Positions 14,401 through 27,469 are shown, counted from the first letter of the stretch. The stretch: 64,000 bases of DNA from Unio delphinus (GCA_029339505.1 JAQISU010000041.1:5775001-5839000), one strand, 5' to 3'. Numbers and translations: made by a program. The notes: generated by a model from the letters alone, not told the origin.

Positions 14401-15417
14401 AATAGTTTATGAAAACAGTACTAGCGAAATAGTTTATGAAAACAGTACTAGCGAAATACTTTATGAAAACAGTACTAGCGAAATAGTTTATGAAAACAGT
14501 ACTAGCGAAATAGTTTATGAAAACAGTAGTAGCGAAATAGTTTATGAAAACAGTACTAGCGAAATAGTTTATGAAAACAGTAGGTACTAGTGAAATAGTT
14601 TATGAAAACAGTACTAGCGAAATAGTTTATGAAAACAGTACTACTAGCGAAATAGTTTATGAAAACAGTACTAGCGAAATAGTTTATGAAAACATTCATA
14701 GCGAAATAGTTTATGAAAACAGTACTAGCGAAATAGTTTATGAAAACAGTACTAGTGAAATAGTTTATGAAAACAGTACTAGCGAAATAGTTTATGAAAA
14801 CAGTACTAGCGAAATAGTTTATGAAAACAGTACTAGCGAAATAGTTTATGAAAACATTACTAGTGAAATAGTTTATGAAAACAGTACTAGCTGAAATACT
14901 TTATGAAAACAGTACTAGCGAATAGTTTATGAAAACAGTACTAGCGAAATAGTTTATGAAAACAGTACTAGCGAAATAGTTTATGTAAACAGTACTAGCG
15001 AAATAGTTTATGAAAACAGTACTAGGGAAATAGTTTATGAAAACAGTACTAGCGAATAGTTTATGAAAACAGTACTAGGGAAATAGTTTATGAAAACAGT
15101 ACTAGCGAATAGTTTATGAAAACAGTACTAGCAAAATAGTTTATGAAAACATTACTAGCGAAATAGTTTATGAAAACAGTACTAGCGAAATAGTTTATGA
15201 AAACAGTACTAGCGAAATAGTTTATGAAAACAGTACTAGCGAAATAGTTTATGAAAACAGTACTAGCGAAATAGTTTGTGAAAACAGTACTACAAGCGAA
15301 ATAGTTTGTGAAAACAGTACTAGCGAAATAGTTTGTGAAAACAGTACTAGCGAAATAGTTTATGAAAACAGTACTAGCGAATAGTTTATGAAAACAGTAC
15401 TAGCGAATAGTTTATGA
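8416..15417. repeat. 7-kb minisatellite, 27-bp unit with higher-order structure
   Basis: The unit is AGTACTAGCGAAATAG followed by TTTATGAAAAC, about 260 copies. Variants include 30-bp units (extra ACT), CATTACTAGC, CATTCATAGC and single-base changes. The unit is nine codons long without a stop in some frames. This yields long frames repeating SEIVYENST on the + strand and STVFINYFA on the - strand. A marker variant, GGTACTAGTG, recurs at 11691, 13132 and 14583, showing a duplicated block of about 1.45 kb. The array lies directly upstream of the FAAH catalytic exon. Confidence 0.97.
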
Positions 15418-15926
15418 AATATGAAAGGACAGCATAAAATAACATCCATTAGCAATGTATACAAAAAATTGCATTATAAATAGGAAGAGGGAAAAGGAAA
15501 ACAATAAACTTGACAAGAATTTATGTTCATATAGAAAAAAGAGATTGACAATCAATACATCACACCAGGAAAACACATTACAATGAAGTATTTTCATTTC
15601 TTTCTGAACAAGATCTTGCATTTTTTTTTATTGTTAATAATAACATTTTACAATTTGTAGTCAGATTGATTAGTTGATGTATTCTGGGATCATCATGTGA
15701 GATGTCAAGAGAAATATATACAAATGCACTAGATTGTGAGGTTGAACCCTTGTAATAAGGCAATGGAATGGTATGATCAAATGTACAAAAGATAAATAAT
15801 TAAAGAAAGCCATTAGAGCAAACTTTGTCTCTTTCTGCAAATTGTTTTCATTGTTAAGCACAAATCTATGTCTAAATAGTGTTTTATAATCAATGTACTA
15901 ATGCAATTAATTTCTCATCTTCCCAG
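15418..15926. other. Intron sequence between minisatellite and FAAH exon
   Basis: About 500 bp of AT-rich, unique-looking sequence with no coding signal. It ends in the acceptor of the catalytic exon. Confidence 0.6.
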
Positions 15927-16133
15927 ATATGAATGTTCCAATCCAATATATGGGAGGACTAACAACACCTATGATGCCACTAGAAGCCCAGGTGGGTCTA
16001 CAGGTGGTGAGGCAGCCCTTTTAGCAGCTGGTGGCTCTATCATAGGATTTGGGTCTGATATAGGGGGTAGCATTCGGGTGCCATCACATTTTTGTGGATG
16101 CTATGGACTGAAAACTACACTAGGAAGATTCAG
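15927..16133 (+). CDS. FAAH-like exon with catalytic serine loops
   Basis: The exon is 207 nt, bounded by TTCCCAG and GTATCT. It begins with the third base of a codon and ends with two bases (AG) that make Ser with the next exon. The translation starts [13 protein letters not shown], matching the FAAH segment just before the active site. It then reads [17 protein letters not shown], the amidase-signature Gly/Ser loop with the bridging serine (Ser217 in rat FAAH numbering), and [14 protein letters not shown], where the serine after DIGG is the acyl-enzyme nucleophile (Ser241 in rat). It closes with [14 protein letters not shown], the strand following the loop. All residues expected of an active enzyme here are retained. 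The 7-kb 27-bp minisatellite ends 510 bp upstream, in the preceding intron. Confidence 0.96.
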
Positions 16134-16536
16134 GTATCTAAGGTCTAAATTCTTAAGGTGGTAAATACACAAACAAATGTTTGTAAACAAGGAAAATTCA
16201 TATAGTATTGTTTTTTTAGCTTTGTACTTTTCTAAGATATGATCTACAAATCAGCAAAAATGAAAATGATGAAGATGAGCAATTGTAGATATTAGATAAA
16301 TCTGAACAGTTAGGACTCTTTAAATTAAGAATCAGCATTGTTTAAAATTGAATAATATTGTCTATTATTCTGTGGCACAGATTTGTTCTATTTACTGCTT
16401 TGTTTTGGAAGTTGAGTATTTTACATTTGTGCAGATTAATTTAATTCTTATAGTTTAAGATCTTGCAAATCTTGACAACAATAGATTGAATTTATAGAAG
16501 ATATTTTAAGAATTATTTTAATCTTTGCTGTTTCAG

Positions 16537-16577
16537 TCGTAAAGGAACATCATCTCTTTCTCAAGGCCAAACATTAG
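16537..16577 (+). CDS. FAAH-like short exon after the active-site loop
   Basis: This 41-nt exon lies between TTTCAG and GTAATT. With the two carried bases it reads SRKGTSSLSQGQTL and leaves one base (G) for the next exon. It corresponds to the surface loop of FAAH between the nucleophile region and the GPMARD helix. Being so short, it would be missed by ORF-based searches. It is supported by phase agreement on both sides and by its position: 403 bp after the previous exon and just before the 20-kb intron. Confidence 0.85.
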
Positions 16578-16740
16578 GTAATTCTATTGAAATACATCTG
16601 ATTATTTTGGAAGTTTAGTAGAAAAGGTAATGTATACTTAAATTTTTTTGTCTCACCTGTATCAAAATTATGGAATGTAATGGTCTGTTTTCCCCCAGCA
16701 GCATTAAAGTTATTTATAGCATCAGCAGTATTGATGTATT

Positions 16741-17032
16741 TTTACACAGTGTCAACATTTTTAAAGTTTTATATTACAGTATCAACAGTATTCAAGTTTT
16801 ACATTACAGTGTCAACAGTTTTCAAGTTTTATATTGCAGTGTCAACATTATTCAAGTTTTACATTAGTGTCAGCAGTGTTCAAGTTTACATTACAATGTA
16901 AACAGTGTTCAAGTTTTACATTACAGTATCAACAGTGTTCAAGTTTTACATTACAGTGTCAACAGTGTTTAAGTTTTACATTACAGTGTCAACAGTGTTC
17001 AAGTTTTACATTACAGTGTCAACAGTGTTCAA
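16741..17032. repeat. 30-bp minisatellite, left part
   Basis: The unit is TTCAAGTTTTACATTACAGT followed by GTCAACAGTG, about nine copies. It is the same family as 18880-19565; the two parts are separated by a hAT-like insertion with a target duplication. Confidence 0.93.
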
Positions 17033-17040
17033 GTTTTACG

Positions 17041-18871
17041 TAGATCTGTACGAATTAATCACCCATTCTCATAATCGGGCTGATTATTAGAACAATCAGT
17101 ATAATTGGTATCGGCACAAATAATCGGTGCCAATGCAAATAAATTTCCAAAATATAATTTCAGTTATAACATTCATCTTGACATGGCTTGAATTTTAAAA
17201 CAGAATTAAATAGTGGAAACTAAGGAATAAACATTTGATTTGGGGATTAATTCAAAGACAATATATTCTTAAAAGTAGCTACTGTTTTAACACACTTGCT
17301 GTAAACTACCGCTGATTTTTGCTGAGAACTCCCAATTATTACATTATGTCCTCGATTTTCATTTTCTTCTAAACAAGAAAAGTCCTACATGTTCTGTTGC
17401 ATCACCTATGAATTATTGTTAAAAAAGTTATTTTTCTATAAAGAATTTGCATCTTCACTAAATAGAATGTTAAGTTTAAACATTATTCACATAATTTAAT
17501 GATTTTTTTACCTATGCAACAATACAAAATTAAAAAATAAACCAGACCAAAAACATAAGCCAAAGCAATAAAATCATCCACAATTAATTCAATCCCAAGA
17601 ATGATCACTACGAATGCTTAACTCCAATGCTACAACGCCATTCCCATGAGAGAAACTTATATGAGTTAACATCTGGCATTTTTAGACCGTATATACCAAT
17701 GTTAATTACCATCGCTAAATGTTGTTGTTGTAGCTGTTGTAGAGTTTAACGCCATTTTTCAGCACACGATAGGCTATGCATGGCGGCCAGTATTATTGGT
17801 GGAGGAAGAACCTGGGAACGTAAAAATGAATCTTGTCCCCGGGCTCCAAACACTTTAGCTACACCTCTGCATCAATGTACTGGCACAGTTAGCGTTCAAA
17901 ATTCCTCTTGTCACAAGCCAGTTTCAGGCATTTTAATGATTAACTGGCCTGTACTGCTGTCACAAAACTATAGAGAAATTCACTGAAATTCAAATTCAAA
18001 GGAGACGCCTAAATATCAAGCTTTCCATTGTGTGGAAAGTTATGATGTTTGTTTAGCCAAAAGACAAAACTTAAATTGATTGATCTTGATCTTAGTCGAT
18101 CTATATGATAATTTTAGCTTTTATTATTACCCCTCTTCATGAGCATGTAAATTATGATGGATATGTGCCTTGCACAATCAAACGTGCGTACCTTTTTAAA
18201 CATATTGCCTCAATTTGTAGAATCACTTTTATCATTGAAAATGACTAACTCGTGAGAGGTGATTCATTGTAAATGAAACAGCTATTAAGGACTATCTGAA
18301 ATGTTATCTAGAAGAATGCAATTTGGTCGAAACAACGAATAAAGCAAAATCTGCATCCAATATGTTTGGGAATAAATATGGATTTAAGTGACGCTATGCA
18401 CGCTTTAAACTGTGCAAGTACTGTACATTATAGTACATGGTCTCCCCGGCCCACGAATTATGAAGTCTGTATTTACCTTTATTTAATTTCGTGTTGGAGA
18501 AATCAGAAAATATGCACATGCAAAATCAATCATAGTATTTTATAACAGTGTAAGAATTGTCGGGTCACCGAAAGTTACTTTTTTAACATGCCTATGTCTT
18601 AAGACACAGAAAAAATTATTGTTTCATGTTCCAAGATTTATAGCCATTACAGTAGTCAACAAAAAGACTTAAAAACAGTAAAGTTTAGACATTAGCTTAT
18701 GGATAAGCCGACCTCCCCATTCCTTCTTCCAGGCCTTTATTTTTTCCTAAATTATTAAGCTTATACGCAAGTATATATATATACTGTGATAATGAAATAA
18801 TCGGCATTTTTAATAATTGGCCATACGCGGTATCGGCATAATCAGCAAAAAGTGAGGTCTGTACAGCTCTA
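17041..18871. mobile_element. hAT-like non-autonomous element, 1.83 kb
   Basis: The ends are TAGATCTGTAC on the left and GTACAGCTCTA on the right (imperfect TIR TAGAKCTGTAC). Subterminal TATCGGCA and ATAATCGG motifs are common in hAT MITEs. An 8-bp duplication with one mismatch flanks it (GTTTTACG 17033-17040, GTTTTACA 18872-18879). It lies in the 30-bp minisatellite, so the empty site can be read from neighbouring units. No transposase is recognisable. A truncated SINE is nested inside. Confidence 0.82.
17720..17819 (-). mobile_element. tRNA-derived SINE, copy 4, truncated
   Basis: Only the 3' ~100 bp is present: the tail GTTGTTGTTG, GTTTAACGCCATTTTTCAGC and on to GGAGGAAGAACCTGGGAA. The tRNA-like head is missing. 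It is nested in the hAT-like element. Confidence 0.85.
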
Positions 18872-18879
18872 GTTTTACA

Positions 18880-19565
18880 TTACAGTGTCAACAGTGTTCA
18901 AGTTTTACATTAGTTTCAACATTATTCAAGTGTTACATTGCAGTGTCAACAGTTTTCAAGTGTTACATTACAGAGTCAACAGTTTTCAAGTGTTACATTA
19001 CAGTGTCAACAGTTTTCAAGTGTTACATTACAGTGTCAACAGTTTTCAAGTGTTACATTGCAGTGTCAACAGTTTTCAAGTGTTACATTACAGAGTCAAC
19101 AGTTTTCAAGTGTTACATTGCAGTGTCAACAGTTTTCAAGTGTTACATTACAGTGTCAGCAGTTTTCAAGTTTTACATTGCAGTGTCAACAGTTTTCAAG
19201 TGTTACATTACAGAGTCAACAGTTTTCAAGTGTTACATTGCAGTGTCAACAGTTTTCAAGTGTTACATTACAGAGTCAACAGTTTTCAAGTGTTACATTG
19301 CAGTGTCAACAGTTTTCAAGTGTTACATTACAGAGTCAACAGTTTTCAAGTGTTACATTGCAGTGTCAACAGTTTTCAAGTGTTACATTACAGTGTCAAC
19401 AGTTTTCAAGTGTTACATTGCAGTGTCAACAGTTTTCAAGTGTTACATTACAGAGTCAACAGTTTTCAAGTGTTACATTGCAGTGTCAACAGTTTTCAAG
19501 TGTTACATTATAGTGTCAACAGTTTTCAAGTTTTACATTGCAGTGTCAGCAATGTTTAAGTTTTG
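18880..19565. repeat. 30-bp minisatellite, right part
   Basis: About 23 copies of the unit seen at 16741-17032, more homogeneous, with TTTTCAAGTGTTACATT and alternating ACAGAGTC / GCAGTGTC. The alternation suggests 60-bp duplication steps. It produces three overlapping open frames with no gene character. Confidence 0.94.
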
Positions 19566-19829
19566 TATTTCGATGTTTGAAAGTCAGAAATAGTGATTAT
19601 ATTGACAATTATACTTATACAGGTGAGATGCTTAGTTCTATAGACCATGCTTGTACATGGTACAGAGTATTGCGGTACATCTGTATGTTAAATTTATATT
19701 TTTAATTTTGCCAGGTATAATATGGTATGTTAAATAGAGATAATTGAAAAAGTGTGTAATTGCTACGTCAGAAAAATAGATAAACTGTCACACTAATTAT
19801 TCATGAGGAAATATAGCAGTCATTGGAAC

Positions 19830-21832
19830 AGTATATATTTTCTGTCTTAGATTTTCAGTCATCAGATTAGTATATATTTTATGTCTTAGATTTTCAGTCA
19901 TCAGAATAGTAGATGTTTTATGTCTTAGATTTTCAGTCATCAGATTAGTAGATATTTTATGTCTTAGATTTTCAGTCATCAGAATAGTAGATGTTTTATG
20001 TCTTAGATTTTCAGTCATCAGATTAGTAGATGTTTTAGGTCTTAGATTTTCAGTCATCAGATTAGTAGATATTTTATGTCTTAGATTTTCAGTCATCAGA
20101 ATAGTAGATGTTTTATGTCTTAGATTTTCAATCATCAGATTAGTAGATGTTTTAGGTCGTAGAATTTCAGTCATCAGAATAATAGATGTTTTAGGTCATA
20201 GATTTTCAGTCATCAGAATAGTAGATGTTTTATGTCCTAGATTTTCACTCATCAGATTAGTAGATGTTTTTTGTCTTAGATGTTTAGTCATTAGATTAGT
20301 AGATATTGTATGTCATAGATTTTCAATCATCAGAATAGTAGATGTTTTATGTCTTAGATTTTCAGTCATCAGATTAGTAGATGTTTTATGTCTTAGATTT
20401 TCAGTCATCACATTAGTAGATATTTTATGTCTTAGATTTTCAGTCATCAGAATAGTAGATGTTTTATGTCTTAGATTTTCAGTCATCAGAATAGTAGATG
20501 TTTTATGTCTTAGATTTTCAGTCATCAGATTAGTAGATATTTTATGTCTTAGATTTTCGGTCATCAGAATAGTAGATGTTTTATGTCTTAGATTTTCAAT
20601 CATCAGATTAGTAGATTTTTTAGGTCGTAGAATTTCAGTCATCAGAATAATAGATATTTTATGTCTTAGATTTTCACTCATCAGAATAGTAGATGTTTTA
20701 TGTCTTAGATTTTCACTCATCAGATTAGTATATATTTTCTGTCTTAGATTTTCAATGATCAGATTAGTAGATATTGTATGTCATAGATTTTCAATCATCA
20801 GAATAGTAGATGTTTTATGTCTTAGATTTTCAGTCATCAGATTAGTAGATGTTTTATGTCTTAGATTTTCAGTCATCAGATTAGTAGATGTTTTATGTCT
20901 TAGATTTTCAGTCATCAGATTAGTAGATATTTTATGTCTTAGATTTTCAGTCATCAGAATAGTAGATGTTTTATGTCTTAGATTTTCACTCATCAGATTA
21001 GTATATATTTTCTGTCTTAGATTTTCAATCATCAGATTAGTAGATATTGTATGTCATAGATTTTCAATCATCAGAATAGTAGATGTTTTATGTCTTAGAT
21101 TTTCAGTCATCAGATTGGTAGATGTTTTATGTCTTAGATTTTCAGTCATCACATTAGTAGATATTTTATGTCTTAGATTTTCAGTCATCAGATTAGTAGA
21201 TGTATTATGTGAGATTTTCAGTCATCAGAATAGTAGATGTTTTATGTCATAGATTTTCAGTCATCAGATTACTAGATGTTTTATGTCTTAGATTTTCAGT
21301 CATCAGATTTGTAGATATTTTATGTCTTAGATTTTCAGTCATCAGAATAGTAGATATTTTATGTCTTAGATTTTCAGTCATCAGATTAGTATATATTTTC
21401 TGTCTTAGATTTTCAATCATCAGATTAGTAGATATTTTATGTCTTAGATTTTCAATCATCAGATTAGTAGATATTTTATGTCTTAGATTTTCAGTCATCA
21501 GATTAGTAGATGTTTTATGTCTTAGAATTTCGATCATCAGGTTGGTAGATATTTTATGTCTGAGATTTTCAGTCATCAGAATAATAGATGTTTTATTTCT
21601 TATATTTTCAGTCATCAGAATAATAGATGTTTTATGTTTTAGATTTTCAGTCATCAGATTAGTAGATATTTTATGTCATAGATTTTCAGTCATTAGGTTA
21701 GTAGATGTTTTATGTCTTAGATTTTCAGTCATCAGATTAGTAGATATTTTATGTCTTAGATTTTCAGTCATCAAATTAGTAGATATTTTATGTCTTAGAT
21801 TTTCAGTCATCAGATTAGTTGACATTTTATGT
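19830..21832. repeat. 39-bp minisatellite, 2 kb
   Basis: The unit is ATCAGATTAGTAGATATTTT followed by ATGTCTTAGATTTTCAGTC, about 51 copies. The 13-codon period opens frames on both strands (VIRLVDVLCLRFS on the + strand, MTENLRHKTSTNL on the - strand). It is unrelated in sequence to the other 39-bp array at 45.3 kb. Confidence 0.95.
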
Positions 21833-22980
21833 CCTAGCTGTTCTTTTTTAATGTTACACTCAATATATTTGCATTCATTTTGCTATTGAAATCATAATAC
21901 CTTAGGAGAACTACCACTACATTGCAAATCCATCTATCCCATGCTAAAAACTTAGCAGTTTCAAAGCTAGAAGTAATCTGCCCATCTAGTGAGCAATTAT
22001 AATGATTTCCCCTTGATACAGGATTGGTGCCAAGTCTTGTGAAGTATACTCCATCTGTAATTTGCAACCTTTTTTTCCCTCTTCAGTGACAAAGTTCTGA
22101 ATTTTGGTATCATCACTTTGCCATGTTCAAGCACTAAGACACACTTGTTATGTACCAGCATATGTCACTAGTGAATCTCCTCACATTGATATTGCTGTAT
22201 TTAAAAATATGCACATCAGGTGTGTGGTGTAGAAAATTCATTTAATGTTGCTGTATAGTTTCTGTTACGGTCAAATACATTCAGGTAAATTTTCTGTACT
22301 AGTCTAGTGGTAGCATCCATTTCATAGGTATATATGCAATGCTTTACTGATTTTACCTGTATAGGCCATCATTTGGGATTTCTTGACAATTGATATTATC
22401 TGCATAAGTATCAATCATTTTGATTCAGTGTTGTAGCTTTACTTATGTGCAGGTATTGTGTGTGCTATAGAAAACTCAATTATCTTTTATAATTTCCTCC
22501 ATGGTCCAATAGTATAGGTAAGTTATAATACACAATTTATAAATTAGTCATTGTGTCCACTTCATAGCTAAGATAAATATGCTTCGGTGATTTTATTGGT
22601 ATAGGCAGTCAATTGACCTTTCCTATAGGCAACTTTGACTAGAATTAATGTTTAGCAATACAATTATTAATAGCGACACTCGAATACTCAACTTGCATTG
22701 ATTGCCATGTGTATTCCTGTACAGGTAAATTGTCAAAGTGTGTATTCCTTTACAGGTAAATTGTCAAAGTGTGTATCCATACACTGATACTCCCTTAATC
22801 AAAAAGCAGGATGCATGTTGGCCTACACCTTACTACTCTGTATTTTCTTAGAGTTTAAAATATGAGATCTGTAAATATTGGAAACATGCCAACTGACAAC
22901 CATCCATCATGTTTAGTTTGCTGTTGATGCCAGTCTAACAGCACATCCATTCTGCTCAGTTTGAACTGAATGTCATTGGG
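21833..22980. repeat. Intron sequence with an old ~230-bp tandem duplication
   Basis: The segments near 22190-22430 and 22430-22660 share a succession of similar blocks (GTGTAGAAAATTCA / GCTATAGAAAACTCA, TTCATAGGTATATATGC / TTCATAGCTAAGATAAATATGC, GATTTTAcCTGTATAGGC / GATTTTATTGGTATAGGC). A 31-bp unit with TACAGGTAAATTGTCAAAG occurs twice at 22714-22775. No coding signal. Confidence 0.6.
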
Positions 22981-25950
22981 CTGCCATTCGCGGAGTACCA
23001 AAGAAGACTATGGAAATGTATGTTGACAAATGCAGTTGCCATGAGCAGCATGCAGAAGTGGTTTTAGTGCATGGTTACTTTCAGAAGGATATAACACTCC
23101 ACATGGCTCATCAGGCACAAAGCATTACAAGCCACCATGCTCTGGCTCCTTCTCCGCCACAGCAAAATAGATCTATAATGGCAGTACCATCACACAGACT
23201 CCACAATATATCACTTGCTGGAGAGTGAGCTTGTTAGGAAAAACAATGTCTCAGTTACCATCTCACATGGCAGATTTATGGACAGGCTACATGGATTAAA
23301 TATCCTTTACCGTTTTAATCTTACAAACTGAACATCATGCCAACTAAGATGGCACTGTTCTGTCATGACTGGACTTTGTGACCCTGATCACAATGGGTCA
23401 CAACCACTGTCGATCATCATGTATCAGCTACTAGACGAACAGTCTTTGTCCAATTTGATGAACCCACTTTATAAAGGTACTCTCTTGGATCAGTCTCTCC
23501 CACTTAGCACTACAAAGCACTGGCACCAAAAAAATGCCCAGCTTAATTTCTCAGTACCTGCGCCACCACCACCTGTATTCAATGATCTCAAAAATTGCTG
23601 TCAGATCTTACTATAATGCACAAAGACTCAAATTTCTGAGCTTCAAACTTTGGAAATTTTGCACCTACTGCCATCTGTTATGTCCACCTTCTCCGTCTCC
23701 TTCAACTGCCTGGTCTAAAGTTCCAGTATAAGTTGATTTATTGACTTGGATTAAAGAAATGACTTTCAGATTACTTCCACAGACCAGCAGAGTTACTGAT
23801 CTTTTGAACTGCTTACATTGTCAGTTACAGAGTCCAAGTATGAAACAACCTTTTCTCACAAGGATGCTATCCCTTGAATTTTAGTCCATGGTTCTTTAAG
23901 TTCGATACTCCAAGTTTCCTTTTAGATACCCAAGCAGTCAACTGAAACATTACAGCTTTGGGGATTGACAAGGTTATACTCTTTACGCATGGATTCATCA
24001 TCATCTTTGTCGCAGAATAGAAACCGATTGGGTTTTGGACTAAATGAATAACACAAACACAATGTGTGAAAGATGGAAATTTATGAACTTAATTAGTAAA
24101 GAAAAATATATGATGTACATGTATTAATATAATGATTCTCACGCTCTCAACATACGATTGATCCAATCACTTTATACTAACACTCACACATTGAAAAACC
24201 AAAAATATGATATCAATCTGAAATACAGAGTCCAGAAACGTCATAGATTTCATATACATTTCAAATAATAGTATGCACTGTAAAATATTTACATAATTTC
24301 ACATATGGCCTACAATTAAGATTCAAACAATCTCAAGGTATTTAAATATGTTTCAAATGTTCTTCACTGTAAGTCAGAGTCACATAAATCTTCTGGAATA
24401 CAACTAAGATTCAAAATAATCTCATGTAAATGAAAATGTACCCATTGAAACAGCAATTGGAACAAACATATGCTTCTTGACCCTTGTACAGTTGTACGAT
24501 TCATATATTTGATAAACTGTACAGTTTCACCGAGTCCTTGGGTTGGCCCACACTTGTATCAGCTGCTCGCACCTTTCACGGATCCACCACATGTACAGTC
24601 ATATGTATACATGTGTACAGACAGCATACAGCACCTTTGATTTAGCTACATCTACAGTCGTGGCTCCACCACATGTATAGACATACGTACATACATATAC
24701 AGAGCTCTAGCTCTAGCCATCTCTTGTCAGCTAAGCTCATCAGCTACAATAAAACCAAACTGGTAATAATGAGTTCTGAAAAATCTCTAGATATATGTTA
24801 ATACATTAAACTCAAATAGCAGCTTGTAATTCAAAGTTCAGTGTTTCAAATCTACGTTGTAATAAATGAATCATTACACAATATGACATTACAAACTCAG
24901 TAAGCTTCGCATATCAAATCAAATATAAATTTAACACTCACCCCTGTGGCTGAAGAACACAATGGAGAATGTGCACTCCTCGACCAGATCCAAAATGACC
25001 AGTGTGTTGGTTATAAATTGATCTTGCTTAAATCCATAAGATAGTTAGTAATATTCAGGGTAAAATACCTGTGCATATCATGATTATAATGCCCCTCGTT
25101 GCAAGTAATTTCTGGCAAGATACATGTTAATTCCATCGCTTATCTGGAAAAACACTTATTCACTCTAGATAACATTGTATGCATCTACAATGAAAAATAG
25201 TCAAATATTTCTAAGGCATAACCAAGTTATAATTTTTTTCCTAATTCTCTGACAATCTTCATCAAATTCTTGACCTAGTGTGGTCGTCGAGGCACTGTGC
25301 TGCTGAACATCTGACAAGTTCCCTCCACTTTTCTCGGTCATACGCATGGATTAGAAGTCTATTAACAACACAAAGCAGTGGATGTGTTATGTTGTGAATC
25401 TTGACTCTATATTAGCTCTGATATCTGTGGTGATCATTCAACAGTAGGATTTTTTGGTTTATCATCTCCTATCCCAGATCTTCCAGTGCATGTATGGGAG
25501 TCTTAACAGAGCTGCCTAACATACCACGAATAATGCTGTACTAATTTACAAATGGAGGAACGAGATCCAGCGTCTACCTGAACCTTTCTTAAAGATCACA
25601 ATAATGGCAAACTACACCCACAACCAGTATCAGCCAATGTCATCCTTAATGGTTGGCCAAATACACAAATGAGCTACCAAGAATACTAATTTCCCTCCCT
25701 AACAATCTCGGCTGCTATAGAGGGATTTAATGGGAAATCTGCTAAAAGATCACAAGGATGCCTTTTAAATAATGGCCATTGAGAAAAGTCCTTACATCTG
25801 ATGAAAACCACAGTTCTAAAAAAGTGGATAAGAGGCAGAGAGAGGGTGATTGTTCAATGTATTTCTCCATGATAGCCTCCCTTTCTAAAAAAAAAAAAAG
25901 ACGTCTGTATGCCACCCACATCACAGATCTCGGTAAGGGGAAAGCACTGA
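22981..25950. other. Intron sequence, possibly the 5' part of a decayed DIRS-type element
   Basis: Short open frames are present on the + strand (23010-23228, 23365-23616) without a recognisable domain. Their position upstream of the reverse-transcriptase relic would fit a decayed first ORF, but no motif confirms it. 24000-25500 holds nothing I can identify. Confidence 0.35.
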
Positions 25951-25959
25951 TTCTTACTG

Positions 25960-27300
25960 CTAAGTGGGGCAAGATTTGCCGTGATGATTTATAGAGCCAA
26001 CTGTTGGTTTCTGAGGGACTCGGTATCACATTTGGCACACCTCCTTTGTCCGGGCTTTCCTCAGCTACAAAGTATCAACCAACCCATTTAAAGCTGCCAC
26101 TCTGCAGCAAGAAACCAGTGACATTTTCTGGGAAAGGATGGTAGAAATTGTTTGCAGTGTTAATTCCCCAAGATTTTATTTTTAAGGCCACTTTGTGTTC
26201 CAAAGGCAAACAGCACTCTTTACCCTGTCATAAACTAAAGCTTCAAACAATTCATTCACTACCCTTGGATTATATGGAAACACCATGATGGGTTCTAAAA
26301 GATGTCCAGGAGATAGTTTCGGCATCAGTGTGAACTTAGAGGACATATATCTTCATGTGTCCATTTACCTGGCTGCCAGGAAATTAATGCACTTTGCAAA
26401 CAAACACACCACACACCATTTCCCAATTCAGGGCACTCCTGTTCGTTCCCAACATCAGTCCCTGGGTTGTCACAGGATTGATGGACTAGGTACTGGCCCA
26501 TGTCTAAACGACCTTCATGACAGCAACATCAAACTACCTGGATGATATTCTACAGAAACATCAGGTGAGTTATATCTTGGAGCAAGACATGATATCCCTT
26601 TTTACTCTCCTTGTCAACCATGGTTTCAACATCAACAAGTACAAATCCAACCTCATACCATCTCAACACTTTGTCCATCTAGGTATGGAGTTCAATTCTA
26701 AGGTAAATGGTACATCTCCCTTGAGAACAAGCATTGAAAATCATGATAATGGTGGCTTACTTGTTACACAGAACAGTCTCCCTAACTGAGAATTCTTTCG
26801 TCTGCTGGGTATGCATATTGCAGCAGCAGACCTTATGATCCTAGGTCACCCGATTATACATCCATTAAAATGATTATGTTGTCCCAATGGAGGCCAAGAC
26901 ATTGTTCTCTTGGATCAACCTCTTACAATTTGCACATATATGTGGTTCCATGTCAGATGTGGCAACCCAACATGGCTCACATCGAGTATGCCTTTTCAAG
27001 TACAAGCTCAAGAAATCAGTCTTTATGAATGTAAGTATAGAGCATGTGTATGTGGGAAACACCTCCTTAAATCATTCCATTAAGCCAGTGGATTGCTGTC
27101 TCCTCAGGATCATCATTTGCATAAAAACATGGTTGAAATGAAAACCATTACAAAAGGTTTTCAACAAGGTGGACCTTTGTCTCACAAGTCCCAGATTTGA
27201 AGGCTTGACAGTCGATGCCATTTCCGTAGATTGGAATGACTTCTTCAAAGAAAACTCCTCTGATTATGTAATTGCTACAGAAAAGGAATGTTGCTTAACT
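25960..27300 (+). pseudogene. DIRS-type reverse-transcriptase relic
   Basis: Frames are broken several times, but the order of motifs is that of a DIRS-like RT. SVNLEDIYLHVSIY lies near 26325 (the usual D-L-x-D-A-Y-x-H-V-P-I motif with its second Asp kept). KLMHFA follows, then YLDDIL near 26535 (the catalytic LDD motif). NHGFNINKYKSNLIPSQHFV and HLGMEFNSK (around 26610-26700) match the thumb region. A few hundred bases later TVDAISVDWN resembles the end of the RNase H part. It is not functional. It probably inserted in the FAAH intron long ago. Confidence 0.78.
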
Positions 27301-27317
27301 TGGTGGGAAAAAATCAT

Positions 27318-27455
27318 GGATCAATTACCTCATCAGTTGATCAACGGCAATCCATGGGACAGTCAATTACCTCATCAATTGATCAACAGCAATCCATGGG
27401 ACGATCAATTACCTCATCAGTTGATCAAAGGCAATCCATGGGAGAATCAAATTAT
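27318..27455. repeat. Three tandem copies of a 48-bp unit
   Basis: The unit contains CAATTACCTCATCAGTTGAT and CAATCCATGGG. It stays in one reading frame (QLPHQLINGNPWD repeated) at the end of the DIRS-type relic. Confidence 0.88.
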
Positions 27456-27469
27456 TAAATTATAATAAT

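Noticed and set aside
8416..15417. Regular direct repeats that might suggest a CRISPR array
   Set aside because: There are no unique spacers between units, no cas genes, and the surroundings are a spliced animal gene.
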